Positions 1 through 9,270 of a DNA stretch of 45,456 nt are shown piece after piece. The translations under genes and the position numbers were made by a program. This DNA comes from JBBKXP01 sp038251315 (GTDB lineage Bacteria; Pseudomonadota; Alphaproteobacteria; Rhodobacterales; Rhodobacteraceae), in the NCBI GenBank assembly GCA_038251315.1, contig JBBSBK010000017.1:1-45456 (forward strand), in the 5' to 3' direction. A model generated the notes under the pieces. It did no database searches and was not told the origin of the DNA. It worked only from the letters and a program-made list of their open reading frames with translations. How positions within the stretch are numbered: the first letter of the stretch is position 1; each line of letters begins with the position of its first letter.

Positions 1-714
1 CGCATCGCCGCCTGGCTGCGCGCACCCGATGCACATCTGCGGTCATGGTATAACCAGCTGGTCAAGATGCAGGTCGCCCTGCCCGATTACAACACCACCG
101 TGCGCCAGGTGATCGAGCCTGTGCATTACGACTATGCTCTGGCCCTGCGCCCTTGGGTCGATATCTTCGGCGCCAATGCGGTGCAGGTGCGCCCCTATAG
201 CGATGCCCTGCGCGATGACCACGGGATGTACGAAGATTTCCTCAATGCCCTGGGCATGGACATGGGCGGCAAGCTGGACCGCTGGTGGTTCCCCGAAGCC
301 GACGTGAACCCTCGGCTGGACGATCGGCTGGTCGAACTGACCCGGGTCATGCACACCTGCGGGCTGACCGATCAGGACATCGCTTGGGCGCATGATCGCG
401 CGCTGAAGCAGGTCGAGGCCGAGATGCGCTATGCCCGGCCCGAACCGCGCAGTTTCGACACAGTCGTGAGCCGCGCCACAGATGGGCTGGATTACGTGGC
501 CGATCTGCCAGGAAACCGGGTGGATGTGTCGCTGTTCCGCCAGAAGGTGCCAACACCCAACGGTCCGCTTCAGGCAGAAATGACCCGTTTTCTGGGGCTG
601 TTGATCGACGATGTGCAGGGGCTTCGGCTGCGGATGCACCAGCGCATTTCAGAGGTCGATAAACGGGTGACTGCGCTGGAAGCCAAGTTGCGCGCGAACG
701 ACAGTGCCGAATGA
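1..714 (+). CDS. Sulfotransferase-like protein, 3' part (5' end outside window)
   Basis: The frame is open from base 1, so the gene starts upstream of the window. About 237 residues are visible. The first part (R-I-A-A-W-L-R..., then LRPWVDIFG, VQVRPY, DFLNALG) resembles the C-terminal half of bacterial sulfotransferase-like proteins found in polysaccharide clusters; this is pattern memory, not a search. The N-terminal nucleotide-binding loop that would prove the family lies outside. The last 40 or so residues (RMHQRISEVDKRVTALEAKL) look like a short coiled coil, which could mediate oligomerisation. The stop overlaps the next gene by four bases (ATGA at 711-714), implying one transcript and translational coupling with the glycosyltransferase. 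A role in glycan sulfation or assembly is inferred from this coupling and from the second sulfotransferase nearby. Confidence 0.75.
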   Translation, partial: RIAAWLRAPDAHLRSWYNQLVKMQVALPDYNTTVRQVIEPVHYDYALALRPWVDIFGANAVQVRPYSDALRDDHGMYEDFLNALGMDMGGKLDRWWFPEADVNPRLDDRLVELTRVMHTCGLTDQDIAWAHDRALKQVEAEMRYARPEPRSFDTVVSRATDGLDYVADLPGNRVDVSLFRQKVPTPNGPLQAEMTRFLGLLIDDVQGLRLRMHQRISEVDKRVTALEAKLRANDSAE

Positions 715-2216
715 AGATCCTGTTCTACAACTGGGTCGACTATCTGGACGAAGAAAACCGCGGTGGCGGCGTGTCGATCTATCAGCGCAATGTGATGGCC
801 GCCCTTGACGATGTCGAAGGTGTCGAGGCGCATTTCCTGTCCTCGGGCCTGTCTCACGACATGCGGCGTGGACCGCCCCGTTGGGAACCGGTACGTCATG
901 GCCCGCTGGCCGACCGGGCGCGGCGGTTCGAGATCGTCAACTCGGGCCTCCTGTCACCGTCGCACCATTCCTTTGGGGACCCTGCGCAGACCGATCATGC
1001 CGAAACCGAGACTGTTTTCTACGATTTCATCGCCAGAAACGGCCCCTATGACGTGGTGCATTTCAACAATCTCGAAGGTCTCCCGGCGGCGGTTCTGGCG
1101 ATCAAGGACCGCTGGCCCGAAACCAAGGTGGTGCTATCGTTGCACAATTACTATCCGTTCTGCCCGCAGGTGAACCTCTGGCGGCAGGAACGCCAGACCT
1201 GCGACGATTACGGCGAGGGGCGGCATTGCGCCACCTGCCTGCCGTCGCAGCACAATCCAGGCATGCTGCGGCTGTCCCATGGAGTCTCATACCGACTGAA
1301 ACGGGCGGGGGTGCGGCCAGGGTCGCGGCTGTTCGAGGCGGTGTTCTGGGCCTTGCGAATTGGCGCGGGGGTGTTGCGCAGGGTCAAGGGGGGAACGCGG
1401 CGACGGTTCCGTCGACCGGGGCAGCTGCAACCAGTGGACCCACCGGACGGCGCGCCTTTCGCTCGGCGCCGGGCGCGGATGGTCGCGTTGATCAACCACC
1501 ATTGCGACAATGTGCTGTGCGTTTCGGATGCCGTGCGCCGTCTGGCCGAACACCATGGCCTGCGCCAGGATCTGTGCCAGACCAGCTATATCGGCACGCG
1601 CGAGGCCCAGGAATATGCCAGGACCGCGCCCCGGGTCATGCCGTCGGCGCCGGATGGCACATGGACCCTTGGCTATCTCGGCTATATGCGGCGTGACAAG
1701 GGGTTCTACTTTCTGCTCGAGGCGCTGGAAACCCTGCCCCAGGATCTCTCTGGCAGGCTGAGGCTGTTGCTGGCGGCGCGGCGCGGCGATCAGGTGACCA
1801 TGGACAGGGTCACCGACCTGAGCGCCCGCTTGGCCGAGGTGGATTTTGCCAACGGCTATGGCCACGGCGATCTGGATCGTCTGCTGGACGGGGTCGACGT
1901 GGGGGTCTTGCCGGTGCTCTGGCATGACAACCTGCCCCAGGTGGCGATCGAGATGCACGCCCGCCATATCCCGCTGTTGACCAGCGATCTGGGCGGCGCC
2001 AGTGAACTGGGTAACTGCCCCGACATGGTATTTCCGGCCGGTGATATTGCGGCTTTTCAGGCCCGTATCAAGGCGCTGCTGGACGGCGAAATCGACATGG
2101 CCGCCTATTGGCGCAACGCCAGGCCCCCGGTCGGCATGGCCGATCATATCGACGCCCTCTTGCGGACCTATAGCGTGTCAAAGCCATCAAGCCGGGCGCG
2201 CACGAAGGGGCTTTGA
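711..2216 (+). CDS. Family 4 (group 1) glycosyltransferase
   Basis: Predicted 501-residue cytoplasmic retaining glycosyltransferase using a nucleotide-sugar donor. The N-terminal half has the GT4 acceptor-side glycine-rich turn (NRGGGVSIYQRNV, residues about 16-28) and a PYDVVHFNNLEG segment. The C-terminal half begins near LGYLGYMRRDKG (about residue 320), where GT4 enzymes have their beta-strand plus R/K pair. It continues to DVGVLPVLWHDNLPQVAIE and a conserved E-x7-E-like stretch (EMHARHIPLLTSDLGGASE) that normally contacts the donor. Residues about 215-260 form an arginine-rich insertion between the lobes. The start ATG overlaps the upstream stop. The 3' end overlaps the 3' end of the convergent giant glycosyltransferase gene by 49 bases. 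Substrate sugar and product are not predictable. Confidence 0.88.
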   Translation: MKILFYNWVDYLDEENRGGGVSIYQRNVMAALDDVEGVEAHFLSSGLSHDMRRGPPRWEPVRHGPLADRARRFEIVNSGLLSPSHHSFGDPAQTDHAETETVFYDFIARNGPYDVVHFNNLEGLPAAVLAIKDRWPETKVVLSLHNYYPFCPQVNLWRQERQTCDDYGEGRHCATCLPSQHNPGMLRLSHGVSYRLKRAGVRPGSRLFEAVFWALRIGAGVLRRVKGGTRRRFRRPGQLQPVDPPDGAPFARRRARMVALINHHCDNVLCVSDAVRRLAEHHGLRQDLCQTSYIGTREAQEYARTAPRVMPSAPDGTWTLGYLGYMRRDKGFYFLLEALETLPQDLSGRLRLLLAARRGDQVTMDRVTDLSARLAEVDFANGYGHGDLDRLLDGVDVGVLPVLWHDNLPQVAIEMHARHIPLLTSDLGGASELGNCPDMVFPAGDIAAFQARIKALLDGEIDMAAYWRNARPPVGMADHIDALLRTYSVSKPSSRARTKGL

Positions 2217-5200
2217 TGCCAAGGCAGCGATAACTCGGGATCAAAGATCACATCCCGCCCTTCCGACGCCAGGACCAGGTATTTGCGATATTCCTCGGCG
2301 TCATTGAAATGCTGTCGGCGGGCGACCTCGGCCTGGGCCTTGCGGCGGAAGTCGGCATTGTATTTGAAATGGGCGAAGATCAATTCGCGCTCGGCCACCT
2401 GCACGTCGCCGATGAAATGCATTCCCTCCGACAGGTGCATCCAGGGGGCATAGCGCAGCAGCGCCAGCTTTTGCGCCGTGAACAGGTTGGGCCGCGCCCC
2501 GGGGATCAGGCGATGGCGCAGGGCGCTGGTCCAGGCCGGCTGGTTCGAGAACGGTCCGCGCATCGGGGCGCTGGTCAGAAACGGCACACGGTCGGCAAAC
2601 CCGGCCTCGGTAAAAGGATCGCCACCGGCAAAGGTGGCATCGGCCAGCGACCCCTTCGGGTACATGTCCAGCATGAACAGGCGCACCGCCTCGGCCCGGG
2701 TGAATTCAGGGCGGGCCAACAGCCCCGGCAAGGTCTCGCGCTGGGGTTCTTGCCAGACCAGCAGTTCATCGGCATCGGCGACAATCGACCATTTGCCGAT
2801 CCGGAATGCCGCCAGCAGCGCCTGCTGCCAGGCGACCCCGTAATGCGACAGACGATAGTCGGTATCCACCGAGAACAGCGCAACATCGGATTGTGCGGCC
2901 AGATATTCGCGGGTGCCGTCATCCGACAGGTTGTCGGCAATCAGAAAGGCCCCGACACCCAGGCGACGATAATGGTCCAGAAAATGCGGCAGCATGAACA
3001 TCTCGTTGCGCATGCAGGCCACGACGGCCACCTCGGCCTGCCGGGCGGCATCCACGCTGGAATCCTCACTGATCAGCTCAAGCGCATTGCTTTGATAGCC
3101 CAGTTTCACGTCCTGATAGGTGGGCCATATCTTGCGTGGCCACAGCCCGGGTTCTGACAGATGTTTCAGGGCGCGCGCCTGGTCGTGATGGCTGTCCAGA
3201 TGCACCATCTGAACCGGTGCCGTGGGGCTGGCAAAAAAGCCGTTGTGCCAGGACGCAACCGGAATCGCCGTGCGGTGAGTGCGGCGCCGAATAGCGACGC
3301 GATAGTCCTCCTCGTTGACCTCGATGCCCTGCAAGGCCAACAGATCGCCCAGCAGCTTGTCCTCCATATAAGACATCTGGATCAGTTGCCGGCCCTGTTC
3401 ACTCTCCGCCGCCGTCAGCGCCGCCGCCATCGCCCGCCGCGACAGCGTATAGGCCGAGCCGCCGTCGGCATAGCTCGAAGGTTCGGGCGATTTGTCCAAC
3501 GCCATCCGCCCCCTAGGCGAACTGGATTTCTTCTGGTGCCAGGCCCGATCCAACTGCCCTGGAACCCGCGTCAGTTTTCGACCGTAATAATCGAACTTGC
3601 GGTAAGTCAGAGACTGAAAGAACAAGGGCGCGTTGAGAAAACAGTCGTCGTCGATCTTTACCATATGGGCAAACCGGGTGTTGTCATGCACCCAGCGCAC
3701 GGTCGCCAGTGTTTTCAGGGGCAAACCTTCGTAATCGTCCGGCGCATCCAGATGCAAAACGTCGCCGCGTAACTGCCCGTCGCCATTGCCCACGACGACG
3801 ACAAAGGGAATGCCAAGACCCTCCAACAGCGAAAGCCACCCCGTACGCATCGCCGGAATGCGGGTCTCGAGGTTGGGTTCGCAGGAAAACACCGTGACGA
3901 TCACGTCGAACAGCGGTGAAGGGACAGGCAGGCCAGACATGTTGGTGAACACAACGGCGGTGTCGGGCGCGGCAAGGTCGGTCTGCGGCAGATCAAATGC
4001 GGCCAACAGACCGGCCGCCGCATCCAAACCACTGCCGCGCAGGGCGGCAAGGGGCATCTGCAAAGCCGGTGCGCACAACAGCGACTCCTGCTGTTCGGGG
4101 CCGAAAACATCACGCCGCTGGATCAGCCACGTCTGAAGATCTGCCAGAAGGTCAGCCTGCGCCGGCTGTCTGCCCAGACCGACACTCATTGCCATGGCAA
4201 CGCCCAGCCCCAGGAACCGTGACCGTTCCGAGGACAGCGTGGTCAGGCCTTCGATCAGGCCCTGACGCTGGTCCGCCTGCAGCGCAAGGTCGGGCTGTTT
4301 CAACAGCGCGGCAAATTCGGCACCAACCCGGCATTGCAGTTCAAAATTCGGGGCCGCCGGTACATGCGCGTAAAGATCGGGCAGGGCGCGGGCCACCATG
4401 TCGGACACCTCTTGCGATACCGGCACGCTGCCGGGAAAAGCGATGTGGCGCAGCACCGACTGGGCCGGATCAGTGCCGTTCTCCACAAGATCCGCCGCCT
4501 CGAAGACCTGACCATCAACCATGGCCACACCCGAAGGGCCCAGAAATTCCCGCCGCAGGCGGGGGGCATCGGCGCAATCTGACCGCTCGAAAAACCCAAG
4601 AGCCCGGTCGATGTTCTTGAGGGCTGAGTCAGGCGCGATCTCGGCAAACCGCAACCGTGCCACCGCAAGACGGGGGGGCAAAGCCAGATCGCCGTCTTCG
4701 AGCAATTGCCAGAACAGCCGCGACAGGCCATAGGCCCGCAGACAGAAATTGACGATGGCGTGCTGCATACGGCTACTGGCCCAAGCATGATAGGCCACAA
4801 GCGCCGCAGCGGCGCGGGTCAGTTCCTGGCAATGGGTGCGATCCCAATAATCGGCGCGGCGCTTGTCGACGAAGGCCATAAACGCATGCACGATGTTTTC
4901 TCGCGCGGTTTCGGTCATTGACGGGACGCGCAACGCCCGCTGCACCACCCATGCCAGTGGTGGCGTCAGAATCCACCCGTCGTCAGGGTCGTCCAGTTGC
5001 CGCATCAAAGTCGTCAGAGCCTCGATCTGTCCATCGTGCAGCAGAAAAGGCAGCAATGCCGAAACGCTCCAGCGGTCGCGGGGCAACTCCATGTCCATCA
5101 CCCCCGCTGCCTTGGCGAGCCGGGCAAAACTGTCGAAATCCTGCCCGGGCATGGAAAAATGTTCGCTCAGGGACAGGAACAACTTGCGCGACAGGTCGGG

Positions 5201-8167
5201 AGGCAGATCGAAACTGCCCAGCATCGCCAGCGGATCGGCGGGGGGGCTTTGACGCTGACTTCGGATGAACTGCGCCACAGCGTCATCCAGTGCGGCCGTC
5301 GCCGGATCGATCGTTGCGGCCAGATCGGGCATGGCGGTTTCGGGTTCAGCAGTCTCTGTCTCTGGCGGCGTCAAGAAAGGTTCCAGACCGAACGCAGCGG
5401 CAAGGGTCCGAGCCTGTTCGCGCCTGACCGGATCAAGACGCGGCAGCAGATCGGCGTGGCGCAGATGTTCCAGCACGGTCAAAGACAGCATGCTGTCGGT
5501 CAACGTCATGCCCTTCGCCAGCAAGCCACTTAGGCGAAGCGCCATATTGTCGCGCGTGATCTCAAGTACCCGCGGCAAGGCACCCGGCGCGCGCAATTCC
5601 AACCGCAGCGGCGCGCCCTCGGGCAGATCCCGCCACAGATGCCCCTGCAACAGCGCAACCGCAGATTGGCCGCCGTCTACCGCAAAAAGATCGACACCGA
5701 CCCCGTTATGGGCGCAACAGAGCCGCATGTCAGCCGTGGCATCGCGCGGCCCGAGACGCACCCGAACCTGCAGACGACCGTCCAGAATCAGCCCCCCGGG
5801 CCCGGGTGCCTCGGGCAACAGATCGCGCGGTTGGATACGGCCCTGCACCACCAGCCAAGCGATCGTATCAAGCCCGACGAAGCCGCTGCGCCGCCGAAGT
5901 TTCGGACGGCCGAACCGAAAGATTCGAACGCCATCGATCCACACCGTGACGTGGGGCGGGGTCAGGTCGACCGTCACCTCGGCTCCGGTCGGGCCGATGG
6001 CGATGGGCGCGCGCCGCTCAGCGCCCCAGCCCCCCGCGCCCCAGTTATTGCAGACGGCCAACCCCTCATCCCGACGCAAGGACAGGTGAAACGGTATTCT
6101 GGCCCGGCTGTCGTCGAGAAACGTCAGATTGGCATAGGCGACATCGCGCAAATAGACTTGAAACCGGACCAGCCCCCGCTTGTGCAGAGGAAAGTAATAC
6201 ATTTGCCGCGGTTCGGCGACGCCCGGCACGGCGTCGGCGTCTGCAAGCAGATCGATCCTGCGGGCGGCTACACTGCGACGGACGAGGCCGATCGGATCCA
6301 GGAGCGCCGACAGACGCGGCCCGATCAAAGGGTCCAGCCCGGCCGCCGTACCGGTCTGAAGGTGCATACGAAACCACACCGCAGCCGCGGCATCCCCCAG
6401 CAGCGTCATGGATCGGTGCCATCTGCCAGTGCTCTGCGCAAAATGCAGCTGTTCACGAAGGGCCCGGGCAAACAGCCGTCTTTGCCACCCTTCGGGCAGA
6501 CGCGCAGCAACCGGGCGCGGCAGCGCGCGCACAAGAGCTGCGTGGCTGCGCCACAGATCCGTGACCCCCGATGCCCCCAGCACACGCTGCCGCGCCGCCG
6601 GAGCGTCGGAAATGTCCACACCGGGCCAGTTCATGCAGACAACCCGCCCCGCCATCAGGGCCGCATGCAGGCAGAACGCCCAGTCCGAGTGGTGACCTGG
6701 GGCAAAGGACAGCCTCTGTTCTTGCAGAAATGCCCGTCTTGCGATCTTTGCCGAGAGATGCGGCTCAAGCGTCAGGGCAAGCATCGGCGTGATGTCGATC
6801 ACGCCGTGCGGCGTTTGTCCGCCGGGCAAAAGGGCGTGGTCGATGAAACCGCTGCGCACCGGGGCATCCTGCACCAGACCGTCGCGGAACGACGACAGCC
6901 CGAAATCCGCATCGTTGCGCAGCATGGTCTCGCACCAGTTCAGCAGCGCCCAGGGATGCGGCCGATCTGCGGCATCCAGAAAGACCACATAGACTCCGCG
7001 CGCCAAGGCCAGCCCATGATTGCGCGCCCGGGCCAGGCCCCGCCCGTGCTGAATAACGATGCGGGCGCCAAATGTGTTACCATTCCCGGCCTTTCGGGCG
7101 GCCTTGCGGGAATCGCAGACCACCATAACCTCGCGCCCCGGACCATGGGCCGCGGCCACGGCCCGAAGGCTGTCCTGCAGCAGGGCAGGATCGCGTCCAT
7201 CCCAGGGGATCACCACGCTTAACGGCAGGGTGCCGGCCATCTCCAGCGCCCAGCTGCGGGCGATCTCGTCATCCCAGTCAGGGGTAAAGGCGATGCCTTC
7301 GCGGGCCAGAAACGCCGCCGACGCGGCCGCGAAACGGGCGCGCCGATCGGGATCGCGCAAGATCGTGCTGCGTTCGAACAACAGGCGGCTCGCAATGCGG
7401 GCAAACCCGGTGTCGGCGCCGGGACGGTCGCTGGACACCATGATCGCGCGCACGCGGGTCAGCACGTCGAACTGTTCGAACACCCGGTCATCGTCGATGC
7501 CGGTGATTTGGCCATCCAGCCCCTGTGTCTGCAGGTACAACGGTTCGGGCAGGTAAAGCAGGTGATCCGTGCGCAAGGCAGCGCGGTGAAAGAAACTGTG
7601 GTCCTCGAACCAGGTGCCGGCGTCGAACCGCAGCCCTTCGATCAGGGTCCTGCGATACAGCTTGTTCCATGCCGAAGGGAAATGCCTGACCACGTCCTCC
7701 CAGGTGTCCAGAGCATAGCGGCGGGGCAGCGGCGGGCCTGTCAACGCCCCTGCACCGTGAATCGCCGAATGAGTCCGCCCCACGCCCTGCATCAACGCGA
7801 ACCGCACCGCACAGGCCACCCAGTCGCATCCCGTGTCCTCAAGCGCGCGCCACAGATGCCACAGGTAATCGGGCATCACCCGGTCATCGCTATCGACAAA
7901 GGCGATGAACGCGCCCCTTGCCGCATCAAGCCCGGTGTTGCGCGCCCCCGAAAGGCCCTGATTTTCCTGGTGAACCAAGGTGAACCGCGAATCATCGCCG
8001 AACGCGGCAATCGCCTTGGCAGCGCTGCCATCGGTTGACCCGTCATCGATAACCAGACATTCGAAATCGCCCAGGGTCTGCGCGCGCAGACTGGCGATGC
8101 AAGCCCCTACTTGGCGGGCGACATTATAGACCGGGACAATGACGGTGATCAGGGGCACTGGACGCAT
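2168..8167 (-). CDS. Giant multi-domain glycosyltransferase with embedded galectin-like module (1999 aa)
   Basis: One uninterrupted reading frame. I place the start at the ATG at 8167, because MRPVPLITVIVPVYN is a classic GT2 N-terminus. The frame stays open upstream only as a shadow of the divergent gene. Domains in order: GT2 at about 6-250 with VIDDGSTDGS and the D-x-D site VDSDD (91-95); a second, degenerate GT2 at about 314-540 with LDAAD (397-401) in place of DxD; a galectin-like module at about 655-760; a possible further beta-rich part at 795-870; an acidic/proline linker (about 930-985); an all-helical region at about 985-1400; a GT31-like domain at about 1420-1660 with KIDDDC (1504-1509) and a downstream EDKLLGD; and a C-terminal GT2_4/GT92-like domain at about 1709-1990 with CMRNE and DADE (1798-1801). 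No signal peptide or membrane segment is seen, so cytoplasmic action is likely. It probably builds several linkages of one glycan. The GT roles are family knowledge; the product is unknown. Confidence 0.92.
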   Translation of the reverse strand: MRPVPLITVIVPVYNVARQVGACIASLRAQTLGDFECLVIDDGSTDGSAAKAIAAFGDDSRFTLVHQENQGLSGARNTGLDAARGAFIAFVDSDDRVMPDYLWHLWRALEDTGCDWVACAVRFALMQGVGRTHSAIHGAGALTGPPLPRRYALDTWEDVVRHFPSAWNKLYRRTLIEGLRFDAGTWFEDHSFFHRAALRTDHLLYLPEPLYLQTQGLDGQITGIDDDRVFEQFDVLTRVRAIMVSSDRPGADTGFARIASRLLFERSTILRDPDRRARFAAASAAFLAREGIAFTPDWDDEIARSWALEMAGTLPLSVVIPWDGRDPALLQDSLRAVAAAHGPGREVMVVCDSRKAARKAGNGNTFGARIVIQHGRGLARARNHGLALARGVYVVFLDAADRPHPWALLNWCETMLRNDADFGLSSFRDGLVQDAPVRSGFIDHALLPGGQTPHGVIDITPMLALTLEPHLSAKIARRAFLQEQRLSFAPGHHSDWAFCLHAALMAGRVVCMNWPGVDISDAPAARQRVLGASGVTDLWRSHAALVRALPRPVAARLPEGWQRRLFARALREQLHFAQSTGRWHRSMTLLGDAAAAVWFRMHLQTGTAAGLDPLIGPRLSALLDPIGLVRRSVAARRIDLLADADAVPGVAEPRQMYYFPLHKRGLVRFQVYLRDVAYANLTFLDDSRARIPFHLSLRRDEGLAVCNNWGAGGWGAERRAPIAIGPTGAEVTVDLTPPHVTVWIDGVRIFRFGRPKLRRRSGFVGLDTIAWLVVQGRIQPRDLLPEAPGPGGLILDGRLQVRVRLGPRDATADMRLCCAHNGVGVDLFAVDGGQSAVALLQGHLWRDLPEGAPLRLELRAPGALPRVLEITRDNMALRLSGLLAKGMTLTDSMLSLTVLEHLRHADLLPRLDPVRREQARTLAAAFGLEPFLTPPETETAEPETAMPDLAATIDPATAALDDAVAQFIRSQRQSPPADPLAMLGSFDLPPDLSRKLFLSLSEHFSMPGQDFDSFARLAKAAGVMDMELPRDRWSVSALLPFLLHDGQIEALTTLMRQLDDPDDGWILTPPLAWVVQRALRVPSMTETARENIVHAFMAFVDKRRADYWDRTHCQELTRAAAALVAYHAWASSRMQHAIVNFCLRAYGLSRLFWQLLEDGDLALPPRLAVARLRFAEIAPDSALKNIDRALGFFERSDCADAPRLRREFLGPSGVAMVDGQVFEAADLVENGTDPAQSVLRHIAFPGSVPVSQEVSDMVARALPDLYAHVPAAPNFELQCRVGAEFAALLKQPDLALQADQRQGLIEGLTTLSSERSRFLGLGVAMAMSVGLGRQPAQADLLADLQTWLIQRRDVFGPEQQESLLCAPALQMPLAALRGSGLDAAAGLLAAFDLPQTDLAAPDTAVVFTNMSGLPVPSPLFDVIVTVFSCEPNLETRIPAMRTGWLSLLEGLGIPFVVVVGNGDGQLRGDVLHLDAPDDYEGLPLKTLATVRWVHDNTRFAHMVKIDDDCFLNAPLFFQSLTYRKFDYYGRKLTRVPGQLDRAWHQKKSSSPRGRMALDKSPEPSSYADGGSAYTLSRRAMAAALTAAESEQGRQLIQMSYMEDKLLGDLLALQGIEVNEEDYRVAIRRRTHRTAIPVASWHNGFFASPTAPVQMVHLDSHHDQARALKHLSEPGLWPRKIWPTYQDVKLGYQSNALELISEDSSVDAARQAEVAVVACMRNEMFMLPHFLDHYRRLGVGAFLIADNLSDDGTREYLAAQSDVALFSVDTDYRLSHYGVAWQQALLAAFRIGKWSIVADADELLVWQEPQRETLPGLLARPEFTRAEAVRLFMLDMYPKGSLADATFAGGDPFTEAGFADRVPFLTSAPMRGPFSNQPAWTSALRHRLIPGARPNLFTAQKLALLRYAPWMHLSEGMHFIGDVQVAERELIFAHFKYNADFRRKAQAEVARRQHFNDAEEYRKYLVLASEGRDVIFDPELSLPWHQSPFVRARLDGFDTL
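5890..6220 (-). other. Galectin-like carbohydrate-binding module inside the giant glycosyltransferase
   Basis: This covers residues about 650-760 of the 1999-residue protein. It shows the ordered galectin sugar-binding signature: H694-L-S-L-R698 (family H-x-N-x-R, with Ser replacing Asn), V705-C-N707, then W714-G-A-E717-R-R719 (family W-G-x-E-x-R). The W-to-E and E-to-R spacings (3 and 2) equal those in animal galectins. The loop between R698 and N707 is shorter than usual. Flanking sequence alternates hydrophobic and polar residues as in a beta sandwich (RFQVYLRD, HVTVWIDGVRIFRFG). The inferred role is binding beta-galactoside-type acceptor or product glycan to hold it near the catalytic domains. 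Confidence 0.7.
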
Positions 8168-8320
8168 GGACGGTTTGTCTCGCAAGCGCAGCGACAGAAC
8201 AAGCCTTCTTCGGCAAAAACAAGGCGATTTGGCGCCAAACCTGCACGCCACCGAAACTTGCGGTGATTTTGAACAGATGATACCAGCCCGGAAGATCCGG
8301 TAGCCACCAGGGACAGATCG

Positions 8321-9091
8321 TTGAGCCAACCTTATATCATCTGGACGATGCGCCGTACCGGCGGCACAACTCTGGCCGGGAGTCTGGAAATCCTGTCCGA
8401 ACATCCCAAGATTGCCCACGAACCGTTCAATCCCGACCGGATGTTCGGCCATATCACTAACACCTGGTTTGCCGAACGCGATGATGCGCGCCTGGAACGC
8501 GACATCCGCCAAGCCCTGGCCAAACGTCCGGTTATCAAGCATTGCTATGAACTGCGCACGCTCGAACTGAACGATCGCCTGATGAAGGTGTCGACCGATC
8601 TGGGTTATCGCCACATCATTCTGGACCGACGCGCCGAGGACGATCGGATCCTGTCGCTGGAACTGGCACAGGCCACCGATGCCTGGGGCGGGCCCGACGC
8701 CAGAGCAATCTATGCCGAAATCATGTCCGGCGTCCGGGTGCCACGCCCGATCGACATCGACAGCGCCGTTGCCCATATGGAACACTGCCTTGACCGGCGG
8801 CGCTCGCTGCTCGAGATTCTGCACCGGCATGGCCAGGCGCCTTTTGTCGTGTATTTCGAAGATGTCTTTTCCGACCCGGCCAAGGGGCGCGACCTGTTGC
8901 GCCGTCTGGTGGAATTCGTCGGGCTCAGCCCCGCCGATTACCCCGGTTACGACGCGCTGGTGGATGAAGCGCTGTTGACCCGGGGCCAGAATTCGGCACA
9001 GATCCGTCAATTCGTGCCCGGTGCGCTGGAGCTGCAGGCGATCCTGCGAAACCAGTTGCGCCACCGACCAATCCCATTCGTGGCGAGTTAG
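8321..9091 (+). CDS. PAPS-dependent sulfotransferase family protein
   Basis: Predicted 256-residue sulfotransferase of the Stf0-like type, moving sulfate from PAPS to a carbohydrate or lipid acceptor. The N-terminal strand-loop PYIIWTMRRTGGTTLAGSL holds the 5'-phosphosulfate-binding loop (R-R-T-G-G-T-T, residues about 11-17). A conserved helix follows with HEPFNPDR. The mid region YRHIILDRRAEDDRILSLEL matches the 3'-phosphate-binding strand, where R and S residues contact PAPS. The TTG at 8321 is chosen as start because it keeps the conserved PYIIW strand and is preceded by AGGGA. The first ATG (8348) would cut into the strand. It is transcribed divergently from the giant glycosyltransferase gene across a 153-base gap, so both probably act on the same glycan. 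Confidence 0.85.
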   Translation: MSQPYIIWTMRRTGGTTLAGSLEILSEHPKIAHEPFNPDRMFGHITNTWFAERDDARLERDIRQALAKRPVIKHCYELRTLELNDRLMKVSTDLGYRHIILDRRAEDDRILSLELAQATDAWGGPDARAIYAEIMSGVRVPRPIDIDSAVAHMEHCLDRRRSLLEILHRHGQAPFVVYFEDVFSDPAKGRDLLRRLVEFVGLSPADYPGYDALVDEALLTRGQNSAQIRQFVPGALELQAILRNQLRHRPIPFVAS

Positions 9092-9270
9092 GCCAGGTCG
9101 GAACACGCCATAATAATCACGATACCAGGTGACAAAGGCTGGAAGCTGCCGCATCTCCGCCCATCAGCGCGGCCACCTGAATCTGCGTGCCGTCAAATAG
9201 CTACGCCGGCGCGATGCCCTTGCCGCCCGCCACCTGGCGCGGTGTTCTACGCGCCTTTCGCTGAAAGATC
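9092..9270. other. Degenerate intergenic stretch with broken coding-like fragments
   Basis: No intact gene is visible. On the minus strand a coding-like run (AGGKGIAPA, stop, then LFDGTQIQVAALMGG) is interrupted by an in-frame stop near 9205. A separate minus frame begins at 9154 (MRQLPAFVTWYRDYYGVFRP) and runs into the sulfotransferase gene. These look like remnants of lost genes at the island boundary, but I cannot name the parents. Confidence 0.35.

Noticed and set aside
5639..7222. 527-codon plus-strand open frame
   Set aside because: It lies wholly opposite the giant glycosyltransferase gene, and its residue make-up is that of a GC-rich shadow frame.
8168..9154. In-frame 329-codon extension of the giant glycosyltransferase upstream of 8167
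   Set aside because: It is antisense to the sulfotransferase gene and low in recognisable protein features. The conserved GT2 N-terminus begins at 8167.
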